A stretch of DNA of 64,000 bases from Blastomonas natatoria (GCF_003201955.1 NZ_QJJM01000007.1:186691-250690), one strand, 5' to 3'. Shown: positions 50,701 to 59,939, counted from the stretch's first letter. Notes: generated by a model from the letters alone, not told the origin. Translations and numbers: made by a program.

Positions 50701-51385
50701 GTCTGTGAGTCCGATAATATATATTATGTTTAGTAAAATCGTTGCTAACGGGTAGCACGGACATGGAGACCGTGAGGTCGCTTCTGGCCGGAACCAGTAT
50801 CATCCTATCCCCCTCGACACGCCAGCTCTCCAGTTCGGACAGGAAGTTCATTCCCAGAACATTCGTGTCGCCAAATGCCTCGGCAACGACCACCTTGTGA
50901 TCGGCCATCTGCAGCGAGCCCACGCGCAGGTTCGCGATCGTTCCGCGCTCTGCCTCGACCGCGCCGTTGGCCGTTTCGATGATCGTCTTGAGGCCAAGCC
51001 CACCGGTGTCGATGCCGGCATCGCGGGCAGCAGCAGCAGACAATGCGGTGAATGTCGCACCACTGTCGATCATGAAGCGAACGGAACGGCCGTTGACTTC
51101 GGCATTGACCCAGAAATGTCCATCCTCGCTCTTGCGTAAGGTCAACGGTTCGCCCGATATGGCCGGTGCGCTGGCAAGGCCGATTTCCTCGGTGACACGC
51201 TGCCAGATCAGCTTCATTTCGGGTCGAAAGCTGAGCAACAGGAACAGCAGCGAGAAAATGCCGACCCATGCGAATGCCATCTTGATCGTCTGTCCGATGG
51301 GCAGCGCTCGCGATATCAGTGCGCTGCCGACCAGGACCAGCAGCAGCAGGCTGTAGATCAGGTTGGCGGTATCGCTTTCGCTCAT
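50693..51385 (-). CDS. Retropepsin-like aspartic protease, membrane-anchored (TIGR02281 type)
   Basis: 230-residue protein with two N-terminal hydrophobic segments (NLIYSLLLLVLVGSAL and MAFAWVGIFSLLFLLLSF). A single retropepsin-like lobe follows at about residues 85-200: VRFMIDSGATFTALS holds the catalytic Asp in DSGA, and VLGMNFLSEL is the second conserved piece. Such clan AA proteins act as dimers, and alphaproteobacterial members are little characterised. The C-terminus (KHNIYYRTHRHD) is AT-rich and contains a palindrome near mazG. It overlaps the MBL gene by four bases (ATGA). Confidence 0.88.
   Translation of the reverse strand: MSESDTANLIYSLLLLVLVGSALISRALPIGQTIKMAFAWVGIFSLLFLLLSFRPEMKLIWQRVTEEIGLASAPAISGEPLTLRKSEDGHFWVNAEVNGRSVRFMIDSGATFTALSAAAARDAGIDTGGLGLKTIIETANGAVEAERGTIANLRVGSLQMADHKVVVAEAFGDTNVLGMNFLSELESWRVEGDRMILVPARSDLTVSMSVLPVSNDFTKHNIYYRTHRHD
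50714..50727. promoter_or_regulatory. AT-rich palindrome next to mazG
   Basis: ATAATATATATTAT is a perfect 14-base palindrome inside the protease 3' end, 13 bases upstream of the mazG start. It is strikingly AT-rich for this GC-rich genome. It may be a mazG promoter or operator element; no clear -35 was identified. Confidence 0.35.
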
Positions 51386-52161
51386 GCAGCCATCCGGTCC
51401 AGATCGATGACCAGCCCGTCATAGCCCGGCTCCACATCGTCGGGCAACTCGGCGCAGAGCGCGGCGTAATCGAGCGATTTGTCCATATGGGTCAGGATCG
51501 TATGCCGGGCGGATGTGCGGCGCGCCAGGTCCAGTGCCATGTCGAGACTGGCATGGGTCGGATGCTTTTCGAGACGCAGGCAATCGGTGATCAGAAGATC
51601 GCATCCCCGGTATAGCGCGACCATATCATCTGTGATGTGGCTGAAATCGGTCGCATACACGATTGAAAGCTCATGATGATCGAAACGCAGGCCGGTCGAG
51701 AGCACCGGGCCATGGGGTTGATCGACGGTCCTGACGGTCAGTCCGCACACACGCTGCGTGTCGCCGAGAGGGGTTGCGGAGACGGTCGCGGGATATCCGT
51801 CTCCTCCCGCGAACACATAGTCAAACCGGCTCACAAGACTCTGAAGCGTATAATCTTTTGCGAAGCCCGGTATGGGCTTTCTGGTCCGGTGATACAACGC
51901 GCGAAGGTCGTCTATGCCATGCGTATGATCGGCATGATCGTGCGTCCAGATGACCGCGTCGAGCGTGCCGATATCCTGGGCAAGCAACTGGTGGCGCAGA
52001 TCCGGGGAGGTGTCGACCAGAATCCGCTGCCCACCTTGCTCGACGATGATCGACACACGGGTGCGGCGGTTGCGGGGATTGGAAGGATCGCACTCACCCC
52101 AGTCGTTGCCGATGCGCGGAACGCCGCCTGACGTTCCCGTGCCGAGCAGGATCGCCCTCAC
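51382..52161 (-). CDS. MBL-fold metallohydrolase (PhnP-like)
   Basis: 259-residue metallo-beta-lactamase-fold hydrolase. The metal motif THDHADHTHG (HxHxDH) is complete and further ligands lie in YATDFSHI and LTHMDKS. The N-terminus RAILLGTGTSGGVPRIG and CDPSNPRNRRTRVS resemble PhnP-like cyclic phosphodiesterases, but no phosphonate genes are present. GTG at 52161 overlaps the tatD stop as GTGA; a longer frame would sit well inside tatD. TatD and this hydrolase are often neighbours. Substrate unknown. Confidence 0.88.
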   Translation of the reverse strand: MRAILLGTGTSGGVPRIGNDWGECDPSNPRNRRTRVSIIVEQGGQRILVDTSPDLRHQLLAQDIGTLDAVIWTHDHADHTHGIDDLRALYHRTRKPIPGFAKDYTLQSLVSRFDYVFAGGDGYPATVSATPLGDTQRVCGLTVRTVDQPHGPVLSTGLRFDHHELSIVYATDFSHITDDMVALYRGCDLLITDCLRLEKHPTHASLDMALDLARRTSARHTILTHMDKSLDYAALCAELPDDVEPGYDGLVIDLDRMAA

Positions 52162-52937
52162 GGATGCGCCCGGCTGAACAGCGCGTAGAAATTGCGCGAG
52201 GTTGTCTCGCACAGCTGCTCATAGGACTCGCCGCGCAACTCGGCCAGGAAGCGGGCGGTGTCCGCGACAAAGGCCGGCTCGCCCTGCTTGCCGCGGTGCG
52301 GAACGGGCGCAAGAAATGGTGCGTCGGTTTCGACGAGCAGCCGTTCGGCAGGAAGATCCTTGGCAATGGCCGCCAGATCCTTGGCATTCTTGAACGTGAC
52401 GATGCCCGAGATCGAGATCGACAGCCCCATGGCGAGCACCTTTGCGGCGAAATCGGCGCTAGCGGTGAAACAGTGGATCAGCGCAGGGAAGGCCCCCTTC
52501 CCCATTTCGTCTGCCAGAATCGCCGCCGTATCGTCCTCGGCGTCGCGTGTGTGGATGATCAGCGGCAGCCCGGTCTGACGCGAGGCGGCGATATGCGCGC
52601 GAAAGCAGCGCCGCTGCTCGTCGCGGTCGGACTTGTCGTAATAATAGTCGAGCCCGGTTTCACCGATGCCGACCACGCGAAGATCGCTCTCTGCGCGCGC
52701 AATCAGCCGCGCGGTATCCATATCGGGATGCGCATCGGCCTCATGCGGGTGAATGCCGATGCTGGCCCAGACATCCGCCTCGCGATGCGCGGTAGCCGTC
52801 ACGTCGTCCCATTCGCTGGCACGGGTGGAGATGTTGAGCATCGCGGTGACGCCCGAAGCGCGCGCGCGTTCGAGCAGCACGGCCTGCTGCTCGGCCATGC
52901 CCTTGTAGTTGAGGTGGCAGTGCGAATCGACCAGCAT
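52158..52937 (-). CDS. tatD: TatD family metal-dependent DNase
   Basis: 259-residue TIM-barrel hydrolase. VDSHCHLNY holds the first two metal histidines, SIGIHPHEAD the next, GIGETGLDYYYD the catalytic Glu region, IIHTRDAEDD and LVETDAPFLAP the rest. It shares one base with metG (TGATG) and four with the MBL gene. By family it has 3'-5' exonuclease or DNase activity; metG-tatD pairing is common in bacteria. Confidence 0.94.
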   Translation of the reverse strand: MLVDSHCHLNYKGMAEQQAVLLERARASGVTAMLNISTRASEWDDVTATAHREADVWASIGIHPHEADAHPDMDTARLIARAESDLRVVGIGETGLDYYYDKSDRDEQRRCFRAHIAASRQTGLPLIIHTRDAEDDTAAILADEMGKGAFPALIHCFTASADFAAKVLAMGLSISISGIVTFKNAKDLAAIAKDLPAERLLVETDAPFLAPVPHRGKQGEPAFVADTARFLAELRGESYEQLCETTSRNFYALFSRAHP

Positions 52938-54508
52938 CAGGCGGCGTCTTCGGCTGGCAGTTCGATGCGCGGGAAAAGCGGCTTGGGCGCGCCGATCCTG
53001 AAATCGCTGTCGGCGAGCGGCGAGTACCAGTGCGTCCTCATGCCGGTGATGCTGCGCACGTCATCGGCGACGCCCATATGGTCGAGCAGCGCCTTCGCGC
53101 TGGCTGGTATCACCGGGGAGATCGCGACAGCGAGCTGGGCAATGGCAATGTAGAGCGTAGCCAGAACTGTCTGCATCCGCTCCGGATCGGTCTTTTTGAG
53201 CGCCCATGGGGCCTGCTCATCGACATAGGCGTTGCAGGCAAAGACCGCGCGCATCCATGCCTCGAGACCTTGGGACAGGGCAAGCTCACCAAAGGCCTTG
53301 GGAAGATCACGCTGAAGCGCCTCTTCCAGCGCCGCGAACAGCGCTTCGTCAGCAGGCGTGTGGCCATGGACCGCAGGCAGGGTACCGTCGAGATTCTTGG
53401 CGATGAAGCTCAGGATCCGCTGCGCCAGATTGCCGAAGCTGTTGGCAAGGTCGGCATTGGCGCGCTGCGCGATTGCCTCGGGCGAATAGCTGCCATCCTG
53501 GCCAAAACTGACTTCGCGCAGCAGGAAATAGCGCAGCTGATCGACGCCAAAGGCATCGGCAAGCGCCATCGGGTCGACGACATTGCCGACCGACTTCGAC
53601 ATCTTCTCGCCTTTATTGAGCAGGAAGCCGTGGCCGAAGACCTGTCTCGGCAGCGGAATTCCGGCGCTCATCAGGAAGGCGGGCCAGTAGACCGCGTGGA
53701 AGCGGACAATGTCCTTGCCGATCAGGTGCAGGTCCGCCGGCCAGTATTTCATCAGCGGATCGTTTGCGTCGGGATAGCCCAGCCCCGTCAGATAGTTGGT
53801 CAGCGCATCGACCCAGACATACATCACATGGCCGTCGCTGCCCGGCACCTTGACACCCCAGTCGAAGCTGGTGCGCGAAACCGAAAGCGGACGCAGGCCC
53901 GATTTGACGAAGCTGACAATCTCGTTGCGGCGGCTGTCGGGCTGCAGGAATTCGGGTTGTTCTTCGTAGAGCGCGAGCAGCCTGTCCTGATATTTGTCCA
54001 GCCGGAAGAACCAGCTCTCCTCCACCGTCCATTCGACCGGTGTGCCCTGGGGAGATACCTTGCCCCCCTGCCCGTTGTCGACAAGCTCGTCCTCGGCATA
54101 ATAGGCCTCGTCGCGGACCGAATACCAGCCCTCATACCGATCGAGATACAGGTCGCCATTGGCTTCCATCGCCTGCCAGATGGCCTGGCTGGCACGATGG
54201 TGATCGTCTTCGGAAGTCTGGATGAAACGATCATAGCTGACGTCAAGTCTGTCACACATTTCCTTGAAATATTGCGACATTTCATCGGCCAGCGCCCGCG
54301 GCGTGGTGCCCAGTTCACGCGCCTTTTGCAGCATCTTGAGGCCATGGACATCGGTGCCGGTCTGGAAGCGCACATCGCGCCCCATAAGCCGCTGGAAACG
54401 CGCGATGACATCGGCGGCGATCGCCTCATAGGCATGGCCGATATGCGGGCGTCCATTGGGATAGCTGATCGCGGTGGTGATATAATAGGGTTCGCCCATG
54501 GCGTTCAT
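52937..54508 (-). CDS. metG: Methionyl-tRNA synthetase
   Basis: 523-residue class I synthetase charging tRNA-Met. The HIGH-like motif is RPHIGHAYEAIAADVIARF, and KMSKS is present in LNKGEKMSKSVGNVVDP. TGTDVHGLK, VWVDALTNYLTGLGYPD and a C-terminal anticodon-binding domain (NAYVDEQAPWALKK) follow. It lacks the zinc-knuckle cysteines and the extra C-terminal tRNA-binding domain of E. coli MetG, as normal for this shorter type. Start ATG 54508, with ATG 54499 possible. It starts 41 bases after holB. Confidence 0.97.
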   Translation of the reverse strand: MNAMGEPYYITTAISYPNGRPHIGHAYEAIAADVIARFQRLMGRDVRFQTGTDVHGLKMLQKARELGTTPRALADEMSQYFKEMCDRLDVSYDRFIQTSEDDHHRASQAIWQAMEANGDLYLDRYEGWYSVRDEAYYAEDELVDNGQGGKVSPQGTPVEWTVEESWFFRLDKYQDRLLALYEEQPEFLQPDSRRNEIVSFVKSGLRPLSVSRTSFDWGVKVPGSDGHVMYVWVDALTNYLTGLGYPDANDPLMKYWPADLHLIGKDIVRFHAVYWPAFLMSAGIPLPRQVFGHGFLLNKGEKMSKSVGNVVDPMALADAFGVDQLRYFLLREVSFGQDGSYSPEAIAQRANADLANSFGNLAQRILSFIAKNLDGTLPAVHGHTPADEALFAALEEALQRDLPKAFGELALSQGLEAWMRAVFACNAYVDEQAPWALKKTDPERMQTVLATLYIAIAQLAVAISPVIPASAKALLDHMGVADDVRSITGMRTHWYSPLADSDFRIGAPKPLFPRIELPAEDAA

Positions 54509-54549
54509 GTCTGCCGTTTCGTGTGGAGGTTGGCCGTTCTGGATGGCGC

Positions 54550-55560
54550 CTATCTAGGCGGGGCCAACCGCGCCAGCAAGCCGCCAATTTGAAACGCGAC
54601 AGCCGCAGCATCGAGGTTCAGCACCACCGCGCGCGAGGCCAGCGCGCCGATGTCCTGCCAGGCGGCAATCGCACCGGGCAACCGATCATCGCGCAGGTCG
54701 CGGATTCGGCGGGCGGCAAAGCGCGGGGCATAGGCCAGCAGCGCCTGGAAGCGATCGCGATTGGCCTTGTTGGCCACAAGTGCGCCCAATGCGATCCGTG
54801 CCCGGTGTGTACTGTCGCCGTGATCGGCAATTTCGGTCAGCAGCGCGTCGATCTTCGCCATGTCGAGACCGGCAAAGCTGAGCGCCTGACCCGGCGCCCC
54901 CTGCCCAAGCCTGACGAGCGCGGCGATTTCCGCTTCGGGCAGTTCTGGCCGCGCGGCGCGTAGGGCATCAGCCATTTCCGTATCCTCGAGCGTCGGAAAA
55001 TCCAGCGCCAGGCAGCGCGAGCGGATCGTCGGCAGCAACCGCCCGGGATTGTGCGCGATCAGCAGGAACACCGTATCGGCAGGAGGCTCCTCCAGGCTCT
55101 TCAGCAGCGCGTTGGCGGCATTGCGCTCCATCATGTCGGCGGAATCGAAGATGATCACTCGTCGGTCGGCCAGGCTGGGCCGCACATTCAGGCGCTTTTG
55201 CAGCGCACGGATCTGATCGACCTTGATGTTGCGGGCGGTTTCGAAGGGCTTGCCCTCTTCTGCCTTGCGCGCCTCCTTGTCGTCCTTCGGCCCCAGGGTA
55301 ATGTAGTGGCAGTCCGGGTGCTTGTCCTGCAGCAGCAGACGGCCCGAGGCGCTACCCAGATCACCATCGAAATGATCGCTGCAATGATCGGGGCTGCGGG
55401 TCAGCAGATGCGCGGTCGCAGCCAAGGCGAAACTGCGCTTGCCGATGCCTTCCGGTCCCGCGAGCAGCCAGCCATGATGCAGGCGCCTCGCCTGAAAGGC
55501 GCGCAACAGCGTTGTCTCTGCTGCGCCATGGCCTTTCCATTGCGCGGTGGATGCGATCAT
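54550..55560 (-). CDS. holB: DNA polymerase III delta-prime subunit
   Basis: 336-residue clamp-loader subunit. The N-terminal AAA+ domain shows LHHGWLLAGPEGIGKRSFAL with a modified P-loop, and a DSADMMERNAANALLKSLEEPP segment typical of delta-prime. The sensor region follows with IRSRCLALDFP (the SRC motif). The C-terminal collar domain is less conserved. It lies four bases after tmk on the same strand; this tmk-holB pairing is widespread. Confidence 0.94.
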   Translation of the reverse strand: MIASTAQWKGHGAAETTLLRAFQARRLHHGWLLAGPEGIGKRSFALAATAHLLTRSPDHCSDHFDGDLGSASGRLLLQDKHPDCHYITLGPKDDKEARKAEEGKPFETARNIKVDQIRALQKRLNVRPSLADRRVIIFDSADMMERNAANALLKSLEEPPADTVFLLIAHNPGRLLPTIRSRCLALDFPTLEDTEMADALRAARPELPEAEIAALVRLGQGAPGQALSFAGLDMAKIDALLTEIADHGDSTHRARIALGALVANKANRDRFQALLAYAPRFAARRIRDLRDDRLPGAIAAWQDIGALASRAVVLNLDAAAVAFQIGGLLARLAPPR

Positions 55561-55564
55561 GACG

Positions 55565-56191
55565 TCATGCCATCAACGGCTGCAGCGCCGCGACTATGCG
55601 ATCGTGAACCTGGTCGCTGGTTCCGCTGGCGTCGATGATCCGGAACCGATCCGGTTCTGCCTCGGCAAAGACATGAAATGCAGCGACCACGCGGGCGTGA
55701 TAGTCCGCGTCGCGACCGCCGATCCGGTCGCTGTTCGCCCCGTCACGCGCCATGGCCCGACGTGCCGCTTCTTCGGAAGGCAGTTCGAGCAGGATGGTGC
55801 AACAGGGCAGAAAGCCTTCGGACCCGAAGCGATGCAGCGCCAGGATCGCCTCGTCGCCCAGGCCGCCTGCCACGCCCTGATAGGCACGGCTGCTGTCCAG
55901 GAACCGGTCGGAAATCACCCAGGCACCGGCATCGACCGCGGGACGGATAAGCCTGGCGACATGGTCGGCGCGCGCTGCTGCAAACAGCAGTGCTTCGCTT
56001 CTGGCGTTCCAGCGATCCGCGCCACCTTCCAGCAGCAGCTTGCGGATCGCCTCGGCGCTTTCGGTGCCGCCCGGCTCGCGGGTCAGCGTGACTTCACGGC
56101 CCTGCGCCCTCACCCAATCGGCGAGCAGACGGATCTGAGTCGACTTGCCCACCGCCTCGCCGCCCTCGATCGAGATGAAGCGCCCCCGCAT
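55565..56191 (-). CDS. tmk: Thymidylate kinase
   Basis: 208-residue dTMP kinase. The P-loop is FISIEGGEAVGKSTQI (residues 5-20), the DR(Y/F) motif with LID-type arginines is VISDRFLDSSRAYQG, and TREPGGTESAEAIR binds the nucleotide. Upstream, dacA ends six bases before its start; downstream, holB follows after four bases. The length is normal. Confidence 0.97.
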   Translation of the reverse strand: MRGRFISIEGGEAVGKSTQIRLLADWVRAQGREVTLTREPGGTESAEAIRKLLLEGGADRWNARSEALLFAAARADHVARLIRPAVDAGAWVISDRFLDSSRAYQGVAGGLGDEAILALHRFGSEGFLPCCTILLELPSEEAARRAMARDGANSDRIGGRDADYHARVVAAFHVFAEAEPDRFRIIDASGTSDQVHDRIVAALQPLMA

Positions 56192-56197
56192 CCTGTA

Positions 56198-57343
56198 TCA
56201 GGCGCCGAAGACCGACAGGATGCCAGCCCAGAGCCGCCCGAAAAAGCCAGCCTCCTCGACCGCCTCGCCGGCGACCAGCGGCATGACCTGACGCTGCATG
56301 TCTGGCGCGGATACGATAAGGCTCGCAACCTGCTGGCCCTTGGCAATCGGGGCCTTGAGCGGTCCCTGATATACCACCTTGAGCGAAACCTTGTCGGTAT
56401 CGGCGGTGCGTGGCAGCGTCAGCGCCAGATCGCGCGGCGCGACCAGCGGCAATTCCCGTGCACTGCCCTGCTGCACCGGTGCGGTATCGACGGTCTTGCC
56501 CTTGGCAAAGAGCGGCACCGATTTCCATGCCTTGAAGCCCCAGTTCATGAACCTGACAGATTCATCGACCCGGCCGTTGAAGCTGTCGAGCCCTGCGACC
56601 ACCATCACCAGGCGGCGGCCATTCTGTTCGGCCGAGCCGGTAAAGCCATAGCCAGCCTCGTCGGTATGGCCCGTCTTCAGCCCATCAGCCCCTGCCACCT
56701 TGCCCAGCAACGGATCGCGATTGGGCTGGGTGATGCCGTTCCAGGTGAAGCTGCCCTTCGAATAGAAGCGCTTGTAGAGCTTGGGATGGTTGCGGATGGT
56801 CGCGGTGGCAAGCGTCGCCAGATCGCGCGCGGTCACCTGAGTCACCCCTTCGTCGGGCCAGCCATTGCTGTTGCCGAACCGGCTGTTGCTGAGGCCGATT
56901 TCCCTGGCCTTCTTGTTCATCATGTCGACGAACGCCTCTTCGGACCCTGCAATACCTTCCGCGAGGACGACGCACGCGTCATTGCCCGACAAGGTCACGA
57001 TACCGTCGAGCAGGTCCGCCACGCTCACCTTGCTGCCAACCGCGAGGAACATGCTGGACCCCTGGTTGTTCCATTTCTTCCAGGTCTCGGCCGAGACAGG
57101 CAACGTCTGGTCGAGCTTCAGCTCGCCCTTCTTGATCAGATCGAACGCGACATAGACCGTCATCATCTTGGCCATCGAGGCTGGCGGGATCTGCTTGTCC
57201 GCATCGCGCGAGAACAGCACCGCACCTGACGACAGGTCGGTCATATAGGCAATCGGCGCCTCCGACACATAGCTGGGGGCAGCGGCGGCAAGCGGGGTGG
57301 CAAGAAGCGAAAACAGGGTAATGCCGAGAATCGGGGTTTTCAT
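56198..57343 (-). CDS. dacA: D-alanyl-D-alanine carboxypeptidase (PBP5/6 type)
   Basis: 381-residue exported DD-carboxypeptidase. The signal peptide ends near ATPLAAAAP. The active-site serine is S56 in SMAK (SxxK), with S119-G-N and K223-T-G as the other motifs. A C-terminal PBP5-type beta domain (residues about 280-360) precedes an amphipathic membrane-anchoring helix (GFFGRLWAGILSVFG). ATG 57343 is used; a start further upstream adds no signal-like sequence. It trims peptidoglycan pentapeptides. It sits between rlpA and tmk. Confidence 0.95.
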   Translation of the reverse strand: MKTPILGITLFSLLATPLAAAAPSYVSEAPIAYMTDLSSGAVLFSRDADKQIPPASMAKMMTVYVAFDLIKKGELKLDQTLPVSAETWKKWNNQGSSMFLAVGSKVSVADLLDGIVTLSGNDACVVLAEGIAGSEEAFVDMMNKKAREIGLSNSRFGNSNGWPDEGVTQVTARDLATLATATIRNHPKLYKRFYSKGSFTWNGITQPNRDPLLGKVAGADGLKTGHTDEAGYGFTGSAEQNGRRLVMVVAGLDSFNGRVDESVRFMNWGFKAWKSVPLFAKGKTVDTAPVQQGSARELPLVAPRDLALTLPRTADTDKVSLKVVYQGPLKAPIAKGQQVASLIVSAPDMQRQVMPLVAGEAVEEAGFFGRLWAGILSVFGA

Positions 57344-57399
57344 GCGGTGTCCGTATATGTGTGTTGCAAGGGCGTGGGCCTTGGCCCGGCCCATCTTCA

Positions 57400-58521
57400 T
57401 CAGCGACCGGGGTCCTGCTGGATCTGTACCCCCTGATAGCCCTTCCGTTTCGCCAGCGTAACCCCCTGTTGCGCGGCATTCGCATCGGCATAAGGCCCAT
57501 AGCGGACGCGAAAGATCTTGCCGTCGTCGCTGACCACTGTCTTTGCGCCGATGCGCTTCGCCAGTTCGTCAGCTCGCCCTTTTGACGAAAATGCGGCTAC
57601 CTGAACAAAATAGGAGCCAGTTTCAGCCTTGGCGGGAGGCGCGGGCGTATCGGGCTTGGCAGGTGCGGGGTTCAGGGTCGCGCGATTGTCGCCGGTGCCA
57701 TTCTCCGCCATGCGCGGACGGCCGCCATCGCCTTCCACGATGAAACCGCCGCTGCCCTGCGTGCGTGGCGTAGGCGGCGGAAGCTTTGCCCTGTTGCCAG
57801 ATGCTGGCTTCGGGGACGATGCTGCAGCGGCTCCGACTTTGGGATTGGGGTCTGCTGATGCGGCGGGCACGGTTGGCGTAGGCGATGGGGTGCTTTCGGG
57901 TGCAGGTGCAGCCGCAAGTCCGGCGGGCCTCGGCTTGCCGTCCAGTTTTCTGCGCAAGGGCACCAGCAGCGACTCGGGTGTGTCCATCCGCGCTGCAACC
58001 GCCTGGCCCTGCCGCAGCTTCGCGCGCTCGGCCTCGGGCGGATTGACGCGCCGCACACGGACCGCGAAGGCGCCCTGCCCGAGTACGCCTAGCTGCCGCG
58101 CAGCACCTTGCGACAGGTCGATCAGCCGATCGGGAGATGCAGGGCCGCGGTCGTTGAGGCGGACCAATATGGTCTTGCCGCTATCGAGCGCGGTGACTTC
58201 GACATAGCTGGGCAACGGCAGGGTACGGTGCGCCCCGCTGATCGCGTCGGGGATGAAAGTCTCGCCATTGGCGGTGCTCTTCCCGTCGAGCTCCCGCCCG
58301 TACCAGCTGGCATAGCCGGTCTCGTCATAATTGAACACGTCGGTAGGCGTATAAGTGATCCCGCCGAGCTGATAGGGCTCGCCGAGCTTGACCGGGTAAT
58401 CGGTCACCCCGCCCGCCAGCTTGGGCGGCGCCGTTTCCAGACTGCGGCTCACGCTGCCGCCGCCCCCGCACCCGGCCAGTGCCAGGGTGAGGGTGATGCC
58501 CATGATCGTTGAATTCCTCAT
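57400..58521 (-). CDS. rlpA: Septal ring lytic transglycosylase RlpA (lipoprotein, DPBB plus SPOR)
   Basis: 373-residue lipoprotein. The lipobox LAGC places lipidation at C18. A double-psi beta-barrel follows at about residues 70-165: ETGYASWYGRELDGKSTANGE, VRLNDRGPASPDRLIDLS. A long proline/alanine linker of about 120 residues leads to a C-terminal SPOR domain (SYFVQVAAFSSKGRADELAKRI...FRVRYGPYADANAAQQG) that binds denuded glycan at division sites. ATG 58521 is chosen because the lipobox then lies at the right distance. dacA follows after 56 bases. Confidence 0.93.
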   Translation of the reverse strand: MRNSTIMGITLTLALAGCGGGGSVSRSLETAPPKLAGGVTDYPVKLGEPYQLGGITYTPTDVFNYDETGYASWYGRELDGKSTANGETFIPDAISGAHRTLPLPSYVEVTALDSGKTILVRLNDRGPASPDRLIDLSQGAARQLGVLGQGAFAVRVRRVNPPEAERAKLRQGQAVAARMDTPESLLVPLRRKLDGKPRPAGLAAAPAPESTPSPTPTVPAASADPNPKVGAAAASSPKPASGNRAKLPPPTPRTQGSGGFIVEGDGGRPRMAENGTGDNRATLNPAPAKPDTPAPPAKAETGSYFVQVAAFSSKGRADELAKRIGAKTVVSDDGKIFRVRYGPYADANAAQQGVTLAKRKGYQGVQIQQDPGR

Positions 58522-58546
58522 ACCGCTTCCCCCTGTACCCGAAGCT

Positions 58547-59644
58547 CTAGTTGCGGACGCCGTCAGCCAGGAGGCCAACCGACATCGCATAATAATTGGA
58601 GCAATTGTAATCGAGGATTGCCCTATAGTTGCGCGTGAGCAGATAGCCTTGCGCATCCAGACCCGGAGTGATCAGCAGCGACGCCTTGATCCTGTCATCG
58701 CCCGGCCAGGTGCCGGCGCGCGGGATCACGCCCAGAGCCTTCCACTCTCGCAGCGTCTTCCATTCGCTATGCCGTTCGATGGCGCGCGCGCATTTGGTCA
58801 CATTCTCGCGATTGGCGATTGCCGCCGGATTGATGGTGGACGGGATCGATACGGCAAATCCCCAGGGCTCGCCCCTCTGCCAGCCGGCGGCCACCATGTA
58901 GTTCGCGATCGACGCGAACGCGTCGGCCCGGCTCGACCAGATTTCCGCCTTGCCGTCACCATCGCCGTCCTTGGCCAGCTTCAGATAGACCGAAGGCAGG
59001 AATTGCGGATAACCGAAGGCGCCAGCATAGCTGCCACGCAGAACCGAGCGCGGAACGCCCATGTCCACCATCTTGAGCACCGCAATCAGTTCGCCTTCGA
59101 ACAGATCGCGGCGGCGTCCCTCATAGGAGAGGGTGGCGAGCGCCGTGGGGAGATCGGTGCGACCGAGCAACGTTCCGTAATTGGTTTCATGCCCGAAGAT
59201 CGCGACCATTACCGAGGCGGGAACCCCGGTCTTCTGCTCGATGGCAACCAGCCGGGCAGCTTCATCGGCATAGACCTGCCGACCCTGGCGAATTTTGGCG
59301 GCATTGATCCGCTTGGCCATTTCCGGCCCGAACGAAGGAAAGCTCTGCCCCGGTGCAGTCGGCGCAAACCGTCGGTCCAGTGCCGCAACGCTGTCATCGA
59401 AATTGAGCGAGGGCAGGACGGCGTCGATCGTCCGCTGGGAAACGCCTTCGCGCCGCGCGCGCGAAGCGACGCTGTCAAGATAGCGCCGAAAACCCTGTTC
59501 CTGCGACGCCTGCGCCGAGGCCTCCGGCAATGGCTGGACGATCTCGCGCTGCGCGGTACTCGCCGCCGCGCATGCGAGCAGCGCCCCGGTGCTGATCGCT
59601 GCAGCAAGACGCAGCGACAGCCTGTGTACGATATTGAAATCCAT
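58547..59644 (-). CDS. mltB: MltB-like lytic murein transglycosylase
   Basis: 365-residue soluble or periplasmic lytic transglycosylase. The N-terminus has a signal-like hydrophobic segment (LSLRLAAAISTGALLACAA) with a possible but imperfect lipobox cysteine. The catalytic glutamate is E153 in FGHETNYG. Family markers are YEGRRRDLFEGELIA, GSYAGAFGYPQFLPS and DGDGDGKAEIWSS. By family it cleaves the MurNAc-GlcNAc bond with 1,6-anhydro formation. It is the first gene of the ten-gene minus run through rlpA and dacA to mazG. Confidence 0.92.
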   Translation of the reverse strand: MDFNIVHRLSLRLAAAISTGALLACAAASTAQREIVQPLPEASAQASQEQGFRRYLDSVASRARREGVSQRTIDAVLPSLNFDDSVAALDRRFAPTAPGQSFPSFGPEMAKRINAAKIRQGRQVYADEAARLVAIEQKTGVPASVMVAIFGHETNYGTLLGRTDLPTALATLSYEGRRRDLFEGELIAVLKMVDMGVPRSVLRGSYAGAFGYPQFLPSVYLKLAKDGDGDGKAEIWSSRADAFASIANYMVAAGWQRGEPWGFAVSIPSTINPAAIANRENVTKCARAIERHSEWKTLREWKALGVIPRAGTWPGDDRIKASLLITPGLDAQGYLLTRNYRAILDYNCSNYYAMSVGLLADGVRN

Positions 59645-59849
59645 GCGATACTCCCAGGCTCGGTTGTGCCACCAAGGCGGAACCGGGGAAAGGGCGAACC
59701 TGTGCCGCCCATCCCGCCATGGCCACGCTTGACCGGGGCTGAACCATCTGCAGGGCCCGAGCGCAAGTTTCGCTTTTCAGATTTTACCACCTCGGCTAAC
59801 GAGTGCGCCGCCAGCGCGCCCGCATAGCACGTCCCGGGCCTGCGCCGAT

Positions 59850-59939
59850 GGAAGAGTGTCCGAGTGGTTTAAGGAACCGGTCTTGAAAACCGGCGAGGGT
59901 GCAAGCTCTCCGTGGGTTCGAATCCCACCTCTTCCGCCA
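59850..59939 (+). tRNA. tRNA-Ser (anticodon UGA)
   Basis: Complete 90-base serine tRNA including encoded CCA. The acceptor stem GGAAGAG pairs with CTCTTCC at 59929-59935 and a G discriminator follows. The D-arm, a 17-base-plus variable arm (GCGAGGGTGCAAGCTCTCC region) and the TTCGAATC T-loop are visible. The anticodon loop CUUGAAA gives UGA, reading UCA/UCG-family serine codons. The long variable arm is the class II tRNA mark. Confidence 0.97.

Noticed and set aside
53030..54592. 520-residue plus-strand frame opposite metG
   Set aside because: Antisense artefact; metG is clear.
55547..57229. 560-residue plus-strand frame opposite tmk and dacA
   Set aside because: Spans two genuine minus-strand genes and has no domain.
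58421..59827. 468-residue plus-strand frame opposite mltB
   Set aside because: No domain; MltB on the minus strand has the catalytic motif.
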